Positions 1 through 10,203 of a stretch of 42,994 nucleotides of DNA are shown here, piece after piece. Source of the DNA: Sphingomonas hengshuiensis (GTDB lineage Bacteria > Pseudomonadota > Alphaproteobacteria > Sphingomonadales > Sphingomonadaceae). The stretch's first letter is position 1, and each line of letters opens with the position of its first letter. A program made the translations under genes and the position numbers. The notes below the pieces were generated by a model. It was given only the letters and a program-made list of their open reading frames with translations, searched no databases and was not told where the DNA came from. The stretch lies in NCBI GenBank assembly GCA_003240755.1, contig QFNF01000026.1:1-42994 (forward strand), written 5' to 3'.

Positions 1-693
1 CGCCGGGACGGCATCACGATCAACCGCAAGAAGACCCAGCGGCTCTACCGTGAGGAGGGTTTGACGGTGCGTCGCCGGAAGGGACGAAGGCGCGCGACAG
101 GCAGCCGGGCGCCCGCGCCGGTGCTGGCGCTCCCAAACCAGCGCTGGAGCCTCGACTTCGTGCATGACCAGCTCGTCACCGGGCGGCGGTTCCGCGTGCT
201 CAACGTCGTCGATGACGTAACACGGGAGTGCCTCCGTGCGGTGGTGGACACGTCGATCTCGGGCCGGCGGGTCGTGCGCGAGCTGACCGCTCTGATCGCC
301 GAACGTGGCAGGCCGAGGATGATCGTCAGCGACAATGGCACCGAACTCACCTCGAACGCGGTGCTCGCCTGGTCCGGTGATGTCGGCGTCGAGTGGCACT
401 ACATCGCGCCGGGCAAGCCGACGCAGAACGGGTTCGTCGAGAGCTTCAACAGCCGTATGCGCGACGAGCTGCTCAACGAGACGCTGTTCTTCACGGTTCG
501 CCAGGCTCGCTCGATCCTGGCGCGCTGGATCGACGACTACAACACCGAGCGGCCGCACTCGTCGCTGGGCTACGCTACTCCGGCCGCGTTCACTGCCGGG
601 CTCGAACAGCAACGGGCGGGGTTAACCCCGCCCGTTGCTTCACCTGCGCTCATGCGCGACAACACCGGTCGGTCTCTGGTTGCCGCTGAATGA
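1..693 (+). CDS. IS3-family transposase OrfB, C-terminal part
   Basis: DDE-type integrase-fold transposase that cuts and joins the ends of the insertion sequence. The frame is already open at base 1 (HTH-like segment with [15 protein letters not shown]), so the N-terminus lies upstream, probably fused to orfA by programmed frameshifting as in this family. Catalytic residues are visible: Asp in [10 protein letters not shown], Asp in IVSDNGTEL, and Glu in [16 protein letters not shown], with the usual spacing of about 35 residues between the last two. The C-terminal [14 protein letters not shown] block is typical of OrfB. A perfect palindrome lies in the last part of the coding region (609-638). 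The frame looks intact as far as it is visible, so the element may still be active. Confidence 0.93.
   Translation, partial: RRDGITINRKKTQRLYREEGLTVRRRKGRRRATGSRAPAPVLALPNQRWSLDFVHDQLVTGRRFRVLNVVDDVTRECLRAVVDTSISGRRVVRELTALIAERGRPRMIVSDNGTELTSNAVLAWSGDVGVEWHYIAPGKPTQNGFVESFNSRMRDELLNETLFFTVRQARSILARWIDDYNTERPHSSLGYATPAAFTAGLEQQRAGLTPPVASPALMRDNTGRSLVAAE
609..638. repeat. Perfect 30-bp palindrome inside the transposase gene
   Basis: Bases 609-621 are the exact reverse complement of 626-638, around a self-complementary TTAA centre. The transcript would form a 13-bp GC-rich hairpin near the 3' end of the transposase coding region. It could slow transcription or block read-in, but there is no U-tract after it. 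Confidence 0.8.
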
Positions 694-711
694 AAGATTG
701 GGGTCACGTCA

Positions 712-2260
712 GGTTCGACGCCGACACCCACGCCTCCGGCTACCCCGGCCCCTACGCCGGCACCTTCCCCCTCCGCGGCCGACACGCCCGAGTACAAGGC
801 GTCCGCCGCCGTCGTGGCCGCCAAGGCGGCCTACGCCTACGAACGCGGGATCACGGGGAAGGGAGTGACGATCGGCATCGTCGACAGCGGCATCTCGTCC
901 ACATCGTCGGAGTTCGCCGGTCGTATCTTGCCGGACAGCACCGGCTTCGACCAGCGCATCGCGCGGTGTGGGATCTACCCCCCGGAAACGGTCCCGGCAT
1001 TCCCGATCACGGACCTCGATGGTCACGGGAGCCAGGTCGCCTCGGTCGCGGCGGCGGCGCGGGACGGGAAGGGCGTACAAGGCATGGCGCCGGACGCGAC
1101 GATCCCCGTCCTCAAGGTGTCGGGGCCGGACCTCGAAGGCGTGACCGCCGGTAGCACGACGCCGATCCGCGAAAGCGGGCAGCCGAACGCAGCCTTTGTC
1201 GCGCCGGCGCTGCGGGAGGCCGTTGCCAAGGCAGCGTTCGTCACCGTCATGTCGCTGAACGGGTTCGCCGGAAGCGCGATCGCGAGCGAACAGCGTGCGG
1301 CGATGGACCAAATCCGCGCGGCCGACCGTCTGCTGGTCAGGTCGGTTCCGAACGGGGCGGGCCGGACCGGATTCGCGGGTCAGTTCGCCGAGTACCTCGT
1401 CGGCGCAGACCGCGCGAACGCCGACTGGTTCCTCTTCGCGATCGGCGTCGACGCGAACGGCTTGCCCCGTGCCGCCAACGGCAACGCCAGGGATCCTGGT
1501 CGATCGGATGATCGCGGCGGTGGGAACGAACGTTCAGGCGATCGACAAGGACGGCGGCATCGTCATGGTCACCGACAAAAGCTTCGCGGCACCTGCCGTC
1601 GGAGGCGCCGCGCTCCTGAAGCAGCATTGGCCGCAGCTGGGGGGCAGGGCGATCGCCCGCATCCTGCTCGACACCGCCACCGACATGGGCGCTCCCGGCG
1701 TCGACGCGGTCTATGGGGTCGGCATGCTGAACGTCGAGAAGGCGATGCAGGCGCAGGCGCCGGCCGCCTCGTTCGTCGCCGCGCAGGCGGCGTTCGCCTG
1801 CTACGCGTCGGTGGAGGTGTCGGCGCCGTTCGGTGGCGCCGCGACCGCGTCGAGGATCGCGGCGTCCGCCGGCAGGATGACGGTGTTCGACCGGTACGGT
1901 CGGGACTTCACGATGGCGGGTGCGACCTGCGTCCGCGCACGCTCATCGGGCCTGCTGGCGGGGAGCATGCTCGGAAACAGCGTGGCGTCCGTTCCACGCC
2001 GCTGGTCGGCGGCCGAGGAGCGCGTCGGCTTCTGCGGACAGGACGTGGTCGGTCCGTGGCAGGGCGCCACGGCAGATCGCCCGGCCGTGGCCGGCCTTTA
2101 CCTCGGTTCCGGCCGGACGATGACGATCGAAGCGAACTCGGTCATAGGGGGCGGCACGGTCTCCCTTTCCGGTTCGCCCCTGCGCGGCGGCGTCGGTCAG
2201 CCGGTGGGGATGCGGACGTCGTGGGCGGTGGGCGGCTGGTCCGATTGGTCCCATTCTAAT
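712..2260 (+). pseudogene. S8 (subtilisin-like) autotransporter serine protease, remnant
   Basis: Remnant of a secreted subtilase of the autotransporter type. The frame starts right after the IS end with a Pro/Thr-rich linker (GSTPTPPATPAPTPAP), as is common behind a lipoprotein or signal segment, so the N-terminus has been cut off. Catalytic Asp (GIVDSGIS) and His (DGHGSQVASV) are in frame 1. Near 1480-1495 homology jumps to frame 2 (TPGILVDRMIAAVGTNV), so there is a frameshift. The Ser segment reads VTDKSFAAPAV, with the usual Gly-Thr before the serine replaced. The passenger end (VFDRYGRDF, then SLSGSPLRGGVGQPVG) is present, but the C-terminal beta-barrel is absent: similarity stops near 2260. 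Truncation at both ends plus a frameshift argue for a dead gene. A single sequencing error could explain only the frameshift. Confidence 0.82.
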
Positions 2261-2591
2261 TTCATCCTTTCGTTGCTGCGCGCGCGGTCAGCAACCAACC
2301 TCTCTTCTGCTTCCTGCATGATATCTTACCCGTCACGACACGGCGCGCGCCACGGCATCCATTGCCGTAAGTCGAGATTGGCGCACACTTGGGGGAGGGG
2401 TTGCTGCTGGCGGAACAGCTACCACCTATTCGGCTGGTAGGGAGTAGCGATCGCATGGTGGCACCAACAACCATGTTCGCTCCCTGTTCTCATTCTTTGC
2501 TGGCGTTCGAGGCAATCGCCGGGTAATCTCCACGGAGGAAATCGGAGCGATTTGGGTCGATCGTGGTCAAAGTCGTCAGAGAGCTAAACCC
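2261..2591. other. Intergenic stretch between the protease remnant and dinB
   Basis: No convincing gene is visible in either strand. Base composition is somewhat richer in A and T than the surroundings (for example around 2255-2330), and the frame of the protease remnant runs on without family resemblance until about 2440. The right half holds the putative LexA box at 2475-2489 and should contain the dinB promoter. Confidence 0.6.
2475..2489. promoter_or_regulatory. Putative LexA (SOS) box of dinB
   Basis: The sequence reads GTTC-GCTCCCT-GTTC, an exact match to GTTC-N7-GTTC, the direct-repeat LexA site known from alphaproteobacteria. It lies about 100 bp upstream of the dinB start and no other gene start is nearby, so DinB is probably repressed by LexA and induced by DNA damage. 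Confidence 0.75.
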
Positions 2592-3677
<1,086 letters not shown>

Positions 3678-3790
3678 CGGGCGGCCCCCCCCGACCATCG
3701 TCCTTCCGGCACAGGGCGGAAGGACGGCGGATCGTGGCCGGTCGCCGATCCGCACTTTGACGCCTGCCCGCAACGCGCGTACAACCGCAG

Positions 3791-5810
<2,020 letters not shown>

Positions 5811-5820
5811 GGCGGTCAAA

Positions 5821-5847
5821 GCTCCTCCCCGCTGTGCGGGGAGGAGG
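5821..5847. terminator. Hairpin terminator between thiC and the 5'-nucleotidase gene
   Basis: A perfect 12-bp stem (GCTCCTCCCCGC with GCGGGGAGGAGC) with a TGT loop lies between two convergent genes. Short T-rich stretches follow on both strands (CTTCGCTT on plus, TTTGACC on minus), so it may work in both directions. Similar GC-rich hairpins are common between genes in sphingomonads. Confidence 0.65.
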
Positions 5848-5870
5848 CTTCGCTTAGTTCGAGAACTGCC

Positions 5871-6794
5871 TTAAACGTTACGAACGCCGAAAGGAATATG
5901 CACACAGGGCGTGCTTCCGGATGCAGGTTCTAGATGGCCAAGCTGATCGTCGAAGAATATCTGGGGGCGCAAAATATCAAGAATGTTCTTTTTCTCAATG
6001 CCGCCAGTTAGGAAGAGTTCGTCTACTTCTATTCCATGATGTTCCAAGGTATTCATCATGCGGTCATGTGCGGGAGCGTTTCTCGCGGTGACGATAGCTA
6101 CACGAATTGCTTTGTCGGGATCATTAACCCGTTGAGGGTTGTTGCGTTCGACATCCTGTATTGCAGAAATTTTTTGCAAGAGAGGCATGAGGGGGCCGTT
6201 TTTCAATGGACGGGCGCTATTGGTTATTTCGTGGTGGCGAAACAAATCTATTCCGCCTTTTGCATATTGCTTCTCAGCCTCGTCATCGACTAAAATTCCG
6301 TCGAAGTCGAACGCGATCCTCAATTGGGTGTCTAAACTGTCGTCTGAAGCAGCACATGGTAGGACGTATCCCGCTGGATGGCCCTCTGCTACTGCTGACT
6401 TTACCTCTTCCTTATTTGCACTAAGATACAAGCACGCATTTATAGCTTTCATGTAGGGGTAAGGACTTTGCCCGGAAAGAAAGAACGATCTGGAAATATC
6501 TAAACCGTATTCAGGTATGGCATCTGTTATTCTTGATCCAGCTTTGGGGTCGTTCCTAGATAGGATCACAACCTCCACCGGAGATTGCCCAGGGAACTTC
6601 TTATTGAGTCCAAGCAATCGTTTAATGAATGGGAAGGCCGCTCCCGGAGCGGGGGGCTTCTTACGGTTATCGATTTGATACTTTTTAAAGGCTGCGAGGC
6701 CCTCTGTCCGAAAAATCTCATCTTCTGCTGTAAAATCAAATAATGCAGACGATGTGATGCCGACGACCAATTTTTTGTCGATTGGGTAAGCCAT
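5871..6794 (-). CDS. 5'-nucleotidase, cytosolic type-I-like (cN-I family)
   Basis: Predicted to hydrolyse nucleoside 5'-monophosphates. The 307-residue protein resembles the bacterial and eukaryotic cN-I family (Pfam 5_nucleotid): N-terminal KLVVGITSSALFDF, a VVILSRNDPKAG stretch, an IAFDFDGILVDDEAE motif that supplies the HAD-like acidic residues, VAIVTARNAPAH, LFLTGGIEKKNIL, and a C-terminal FFDDQ. Codon use is clearly more AT-rich than any neighbour, with many AAA, ATA and TTT codons, which points to recent acquisition. It stands alone between the thiC terminator and a toxin-antitoxin pair. The physiological role is not evident; nucleotide salvage or a defence-related nucleotide depletion are both possible, and nothing in the sequence decides. 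Confidence 0.88.
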   Translation of the reverse strand: MAYPIDKKLVVGITSSALFDFTAEDEIFRTEGLAAFKKYQIDNRKKPPAPGAAFPFIKRLLGLNKKFPGQSPVEVVILSRNDPKAGSRITDAIPEYGLDISRSFFLSGQSPYPYMKAINACLYLSANKEEVKSAVAEGHPAGYVLPCAASDDSLDTQLRIAFDFDGILVDDEAEKQYAKGGIDLFRHHEITNSARPLKNGPLMPLLQKISAIQDVERNNPQRVNDPDKAIRVAIVTARNAPAHDRMMNTLEHHGIEVDELFLTGGIEKKNILDILRPQIFFDDQLGHLEPASGSTPCVHIPFGVRNV

Positions 6795-6859
6795 TAACCC
6801 AACATATTAAAATCAATCAGATTTTAAAGGGTCGTTTTGAGGGCGAATCAAACCGCGGT

Positions 6860-7126
6860 TCAATAATGGTACCGACACTGCGCGACCTGCACCGCCTGCT
6901 CGGCACCAGCCCCCGTCACCCGGTACACCAGCCGATGCTCATGGCTGATTCGCCGCGACCACCAGCCTGACAGGTTGCCACCCAACGGCTCCGGCTTGCC
7001 CGTCCCCTTGAATGGATGCCGCCGGCATTCCTCGATCAACGCGTTGATCTTCTCGATCATCTTGGCGTCGTTCGCTTGCCAATAGCGGTAATCGTCCCAC
7101 GCCGTCGGCCAGAACGCGACCTTCAC
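6860..7126 (-). CDS. yoeB: YoeB-family mRNA interferase toxin
   Basis: Ribosome-dependent endoribonuclease toxin of a type II toxin-antitoxin system. The 88-residue protein has the RelE-like fold signature of Txe/YoeB: an N-terminal FWPTAWDDYRYWQ segment, KINALIEECRRHPFKGTGKPE, then LGGNLSGWWSRRI with HRLVYRV, and the family-typical C-terminal CRYHY with the catalytic His-Tyr pair. All expected catalytic positions appear present, so it should be active. It starts with GTG, and its first bases overlap the end of the antitoxin gene by four (GTGA), so the two are translationally coupled, antitoxin first. Confidence 0.95.
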   Translation of the reverse strand: MKVAFWPTAWDDYRYWQANDAKMIEKINALIEECRRHPFKGTGKPEPLGGNLSGWWSRRISHEHRLVYRVTGAGAEQAVQVAQCRYHY

Positions 7127-7368
7127 GGGAAGGGCACGCCTTCGTCACCCTGCTCGAACCCGCGCACCGCCTCCAGCAACCGCTCCGCATTCTTCGGCGA
7201 GCGCAGCAGATACAGCGTCTCCTCGATCGACGCCCATTCACTGGCTGAAATCATCACGACGCCCTCGCCACGCTGGCGGGTGATCGCCACGGGCACCCGG
7301 TCGGCGACGACCCGGTCCATTACCGATTTCAGGTTGGCGCGCGACTCGGTGAAGCTGATCGATTCCAT
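7123..7368 (-). CDS. yefM: YefM-family antitoxin
   Basis: Antitoxin of the Phd/YefM family that binds and neutralises YoeB and represses its own promoter. The 81 residues begin MESISFTESRANL, the usual N-terminal DNA-binding segment, continue with VPVAITRQRGEGVVMISASEW, and end in an acidic tail that would wrap the toxin. The frame stays open for 14 more codons upstream, but the family start at 7368 fits the homology. No good Shine-Dalgarno is visible. TGTAC repeats lie directly upstream and probably form the operator. Confidence 0.94.
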   Translation of the reverse strand: MESISFTESRANLKSVMDRVVADRVPVAITRQRGEGVVMISASEWASIEETLYLLRSPKNAERLLEAVRGFEQGDEGVPFP

Positions 7369-7376
7369 AAGCCGAA

Positions 7377-7394
7377 TGTACGTAACATTGTACA
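7377..7394. promoter_or_regulatory. Putative YefM operator with TGTAC repeats
   Basis: TGTACG (7377-7382) and TGTACA (7389-7394) lie 9-26 bases upstream of the yefM start, 12 bp apart. TGTACA-type hexamers are the recognition element of YefM-YoeB in Escherichia coli. On the minus strand TACAAT in the same stretch also resembles a -10 box, so repressor binding would cover the promoter. Confidence 0.6.
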
Positions 7395-7457
7395 GAAGGC
7401 AAGCGCACACGCAAAAACCACTGTCCTACAAGTTCCCGATATGTTCCCCTCCCGCCC

Positions 7458-8372
7458 ATGCGCAACGACCCCCAGCTCCCCGAGCATTCGCCCGCGCCCG
7501 CCCCGGCGCTCGACCCCTCGAACCTGACCGTCCCGTCGGACACCCCCTATCTCGACGCCAACGGCTATGACCCCGCCGCCTATCAATGGGTCCCGGTCCT
7601 GCGCAAACCGCGCAGCGACGGCTGGTCCGAAGCGAAGCAGCGCGACTTTATCGAGGCGCTCGCCGATGGCGGATCGGTCGCCGAAGCGGCGCGCGCGGTC
7701 CACATGTCGGCCAGCAGCGCCTATCGCCTGCGCCGCTCGCCCGGTGGCGAGGCTTTCGCGCGCGCTTGGGACGCGGCGGTGGCCCAAGCGGTCGGCATGC
7801 TGGTCGATGTCGCGTTCGACCGGGCGATCAACGGCACCGTCGAACCGGTGCTCGATGCCGATGGGCGACGGATCGGATCGCGCCATCGCCCCGGCGACCG
7901 GATGCTGATGTTCCTGCTCGCCGCCCATTATCCCGACCGCTACGGCAAGCAATATCGTCGCCGGCCGGCGCGCGGCGGGGCGGAGGCGCCGGCCGCGACA
8001 CCGGCGCCAAGCGTGGCCGAGGCGCTCGACGCACTCTCCCCCGTGACCCCGGCCGAACCCGAAAAGCTGATGTCCCCCGCCGATCTCGACGTCGCGATCG
8101 AGGTCGCCGATCTGAACGACGGCCGCCTGCCCGGCTGGCTCGATCCCGATCGCCGCATCGAGCCCGAGCCTGCCGCCGGGCGGGTCGAACCGCCGCTGCA
8201 CGACGCGCTGGCCGCCGCGCTGGCCGCGCAGGACGATATCTATATCGGCGAACCCGGCCCGCTGGGCGAGGCGTTCGAGGTCGAGCTGGAGCTCGCCAAG
8301 CGCGGCATCGTCGTGCCCCGGCCCAAGCCTCAGCCCAATCGCCGCGCGCGTCGCGCCAGGCGGCGAGTGTGA
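7458..8372 (+). CDS. Helix-turn-helix protein of unknown function
   Basis: 304-residue protein without a firmly recognised family. Residues about 55-115 form a helix-turn-helix-like segment (GWSEAKQRDFIEALADGG, then VAEAARAVHMSASSAYRL), followed by FARAWDAAVAQAV. This layout resembles small DNA-binding proteins such as phage terminase small subunits, but no other phage gene is nearby. The N-terminus is Pro/Ala-rich and the C-terminus is a long Pro/Ala/Glu-rich, probably disordered tail ending in a basic patch (RRARRARRRV). Base use matches the core genome, unlike the 5'-nucleotidase gene to its left. It is divergent from yefM-yoeB, with 90 bp between the starts. The start is the first ATG of the frame and has no clear ribosome site. 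Confidence 0.75.
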   Translation: MRNDPQLPEHSPAPAPALDPSNLTVPSDTPYLDANGYDPAAYQWVPVLRKPRSDGWSEAKQRDFIEALADGGSVAEAARAVHMSASSAYRLRRSPGGEAFARAWDAAVAQAVGMLVDVAFDRAINGTVEPVLDADGRRIGSRHRPGDRMLMFLLAAHYPDRYGKQYRRRPARGGAEAPAATPAPSVAEALDALSPVTPAEPEKLMSPADLDVAIEVADLNDGRLPGWLDPDRRIEPEPAAGRVEPPLHDALAAALAAQDDIYIGEPGPLGEAFEVELELAKRGIVVPRPKPQPNRRARRARRRV

Positions 8373-8587
8373 ACTTCGTGAACTTTGGAGCGGCCGGGCG
8401 ACCCGCCTGATCCATCGATCCTGCGGGCGATCGCGTTCGGTCCGGGCCGGCGTGGCGCGGCCGGCACGATGCTGCGGCATCGCCGCCGCCGCGCGCCCCG
8501 CACCGAACGGGCGGGCGGGACGGCGCCCGATCCCCTTCGTCGTCCCGGCCCGGCGGGACGGTGGTCGCCCGATCGCCCCGGACGCAA
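8373..8587. other. Intergenic region after the helix-turn-helix gene
   Basis: Very GC-rich sequence between two convergent genes. Open frames run across it in several phases, but none has a recognisable product. It ends at the hairpin that probably terminates the small lipoprotein gene. Confidence 0.4.
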
Positions 8588-8614
8588 GAAGGGCGCCGCG
8601 TTCCCGCAGCGCCC
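8588..8614 (-). terminator. Terminator downstream of the small lipoprotein gene
   Basis: On the minus strand a ten-pair stem (GGGCGCTGCG with CGCGGCGCCC, one G-U pair) closes a GGAA tetraloop and is followed by TTCTTG. It lies 32 bases past the stop codon of the lipoprotein gene. Confidence 0.6.
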
Positions 8615-8645
8615 CCCTCCGGTCGGATATGCCGCGTGGCGCGAC

Positions 8646-8924
8646 CTACATCGCGTTCCGCACGGCCTGTTCGACCATCGCATTGTCGTCGTCGTCGGCC
8701 TTGTCGGCGGCGTGCTCGCCCATGTCGCGGACGTTCTCGGCCTGTGCCTCCAGCGCGTCCTCGACCTGTTCGTTGCTGGTCAGGTCGGCCTGCTCCTCCA
8801 GCGCGTCGGCGCGGTTCTCGGTCATCGCCTCGATATTGTCGGCGGCCTTGTCGTCGGCATTGCCCCCGCACGCGCCCAGCAGCATCAGCGCGGCCAGACC
8901 GGTCGCCGTCATCATCGTCTTCAT
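8646..8924 (-). CDS. Small acidic lipoprotein
   Basis: 92-residue predicted lipoprotein. The N-terminus MKTMMTATGLAALMLLGAC has a hydrophobic signal segment and a lipobox (LGAC), so the mature protein should be lipidated at Cys19. The rest is rich in Ala, Asp and Glu with heptad-like helical repeats (DDKAADNIEAMTENRADALE and EDALEAQAENVRDM), suggesting an extended helical or coiled-coil domain in the periplasm. ATG at 8924 is preceded by AAGGGAA at suitable spacing. Short lipoproteins of this kind are common in sphingomonads, but no function is known to me. It is monocistronic, with a terminator behind it. Confidence 0.85.
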   Translation of the reverse strand: MKTMMTATGLAALMLLGACGGNADDKAADNIEAMTENRADALEEQADLTSNEQVEDALEAQAENVRDMGEHAADKADDDDNAMVEQAVRNAM

Positions 8925-8967
8925 GGCAATTCCCTTGTTACCCCGCCCCTGTAGCGGGCAAGCTGCT

Positions 8968-9699
8968 TCAATCGCCCGGGGCGGCGGATGGTTCCGACTG
9001 CGTATCGACCGGCGGGATCGCCCAGTCGATCTCGCCGCGTCCCTGTGCCTTGAGGAACGCGTTCGCCTGGCTGAACGGCCGGCTGCCGAACCAGCCGCTA
9101 TGCGCCGACAGGGGGGAGGGGTGCCGCGCGCGCAGCACCAGGTGCCGGCCGCCCGCCGCCACATCGCGCACGAAGCCCGCCTTCTTCTGCGCATGCGATC
9201 CCCATAGCAGGAAGGCGCTGGGCGGTCCCTGTTCGGCGACGGCATGGACGACCGCATCGGTCAGCGCCTCCCATCCCCGCCCGGCATGCGCGGCGGCGCG
9301 GCCCTGCTCGACGGTCAGCACCGCGTTCAGCAGCAGCACCCCCTGTCGCGCCCAATGCTCCAGATAGCCGTGCCCGGGCGGCGCGAGCCCCAGGTCGCTG
9401 TGCAGTTCCCGGTAGATGTTGCGCAGCGACGGCGGCACCGCCACCCCCGGCCGCACCGAAAAGGACAGGCCATGCGCCTGGCCCGGCCCGTGATAGGGGT
9501 CCTGCCCGAGGATCACGACCCGCACCCGGGGCAGCGGCGTTAGCGCCAGCGCGGTGAACCAGTCGCGGCTGTGCGGCAGGATGCGCTTGCCCGCCACCTT
9601 CTCCGCCTTCAGATAGTCGCGCAGCGCCGCCATCGCCGGGCTGTCGAACACCGGCGCCAGCGCCGGCGCCCAGCTCGGGTCGATCGCCGCGGGGATCAT
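8968..9699 (-). CDS. ung: Uracil-DNA glycosylase (family 1)
   Basis: Removes uracil from DNA, the first step of base excision repair after cytosine deamination or dUTP incorporation. The 243-residue protein has the water-activating motif GQDPYHG (Asp67), the uracil-binding LLLNAVLTVE stretch, and the DNA-intercalation motif HPSPLSAHSG with its catalytic His. Start ATG 9699 overlaps the stop of the upstream PhnA-like gene by four bases (ATGA), so the two are co-translated. The frame is open further upstream, but that part overlaps the PhnA-like gene and is not Ung-like. Confidence 0.97.
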   Translation of the reverse strand: MIPAAIDPSWAPALAPVFDSPAMAALRDYLKAEKVAGKRILPHSRDWFTALALTPLPRVRVVILGQDPYHGPGQAHGLSFSVRPGVAVPPSLRNIYRELHSDLGLAPPGHGYLEHWARQGVLLLNAVLTVEQGRAAAHAGRGWEALTDAVVHAVAEQGPPSAFLLWGSHAQKKAGFVRDVAAGGRHLVLRARHPSPLSAHSGWFGSRPFSQANAFLKAQGRGEIDWAIPPVDTQSEPSAAPGD

Positions 9700-10007
9700 G
9701 TCCGCTTGCGCACGAACTCGGCGCGCAGCACCAGCCCCCTGATCCCGTCGAACTTGCAGTCGATCTCCTGCTCGTCGCCGGTCAGGCGGATCGACCGGAT
9801 GAGCGTGCCGCGCTTCAGCGTCTGTCCCGCGCCCTTGACGGTCAGGTCCTTGACGAGCGTCACCTGATCGCCATCGGCCAGCACATTGCCCACCGCATCG
9901 CGCACAACGATCGCATCGTCGTCGCCGTCGGCCGAAGCGGCGGCGGCCTGCGACGCCGGCACCCATTCGCCGCTCGCCTCGTCATAGATGTATTCGTCGT
10001 CGCTCAT
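9696..10007 (-). CDS. PhnA/YjdM-like domain protein without zinc ribbon
   Basis: 103-residue protein whose C-terminal two thirds match the PhnA (YjdM) domain: VRDAVGNVLADGDQVTLVKD, LTVKGAGQTLKRGT, EIDCKFDGIRGLVLRAEFVR. Enterobacterial PhnA has a Cys-based zinc ribbon in front; here the corresponding stretch (DEYIYDEASGEWVPAS) has no cysteines, so that metal site is lost. Its first residues (YIYDEASGEW) still keep the spacing of the ribbon. The link to phosphonate use in the family name is historical and doubtful. It is first in an overlapping pair with ung. Confidence 0.85.
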   Translation of the reverse strand: MSDDEYIYDEASGEWVPASQAAAASADGDDDAIVVRDAVGNVLADGDQVTLVKDLTVKGAGQTLKRGTLIRSIRLTGDEQEIDCKFDGIRGLVLRAEFVRKRT

Positions 10008-10052
10008 CGCCGGTCCGTTTCCACTGTGCTGTCGCGATGGCCCTACGCCCTA

Positions 10053-10167
10053 CCGTTCGTCCTGAGTAGCCATTGAGCCTGTCGAAATGGCATATCGAAG
10101 GACCGCTTGCGGCCAGGTGCTTCGATATGGGTCTTCGACAAGCTCAGCCCCTACTCAGCACGAACGG
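10053..10167. repeat. Palindromic intergenic repeat, copy 1
   Basis: A long imperfect inverted repeat. The left arm begins CCGTTCGTCCTGAGTAGCC and reaches CCTGTCGAA; the right arm runs from TTCGACAAGCTCAG to CTCAGCACGAACGG. Inner TATCGAAGG and CTTCGATA pair as well. A related copy lies at 30811-30922 in the same orientation. It sits between two minus-strand genes, behind the S41 protease gene. REP-like elements with this wording are widespread in sphingomonad genomes. Confidence 0.85.
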
Positions 10168-10203
10168 TTCGTTTTGAACCCGTTTGGTCGGGGCAAGCCC
10201 CGG

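Larger units (their letters stand above)
1..711 (+). mobile_element. IS3-family insertion sequence, right-hand part
   Basis: The window opens inside an IS3-family element. The transposase OrfB reading frame ends at 693, and the element probably ends at 711, where the sequence GATTGGGGTCACGTCA has the look of an IS3-family terminal repeat ending in CA. The left end, orfA and the left inverted repeat lie outside the window, so the matching repeat and the target duplication cannot be checked. From base 712 onward the sequence is in frame with the interrupted protease gene, which supports this boundary. Confidence 0.75.

Noticed and set aside
8646..9257. Longer minus-strand version of the small lipoprotein gene
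   Set aside because: The extension overlaps the 3' end of ung and lacks any signal; the lipoprotein start at 8924 has both a ribosome site and a lipobox.
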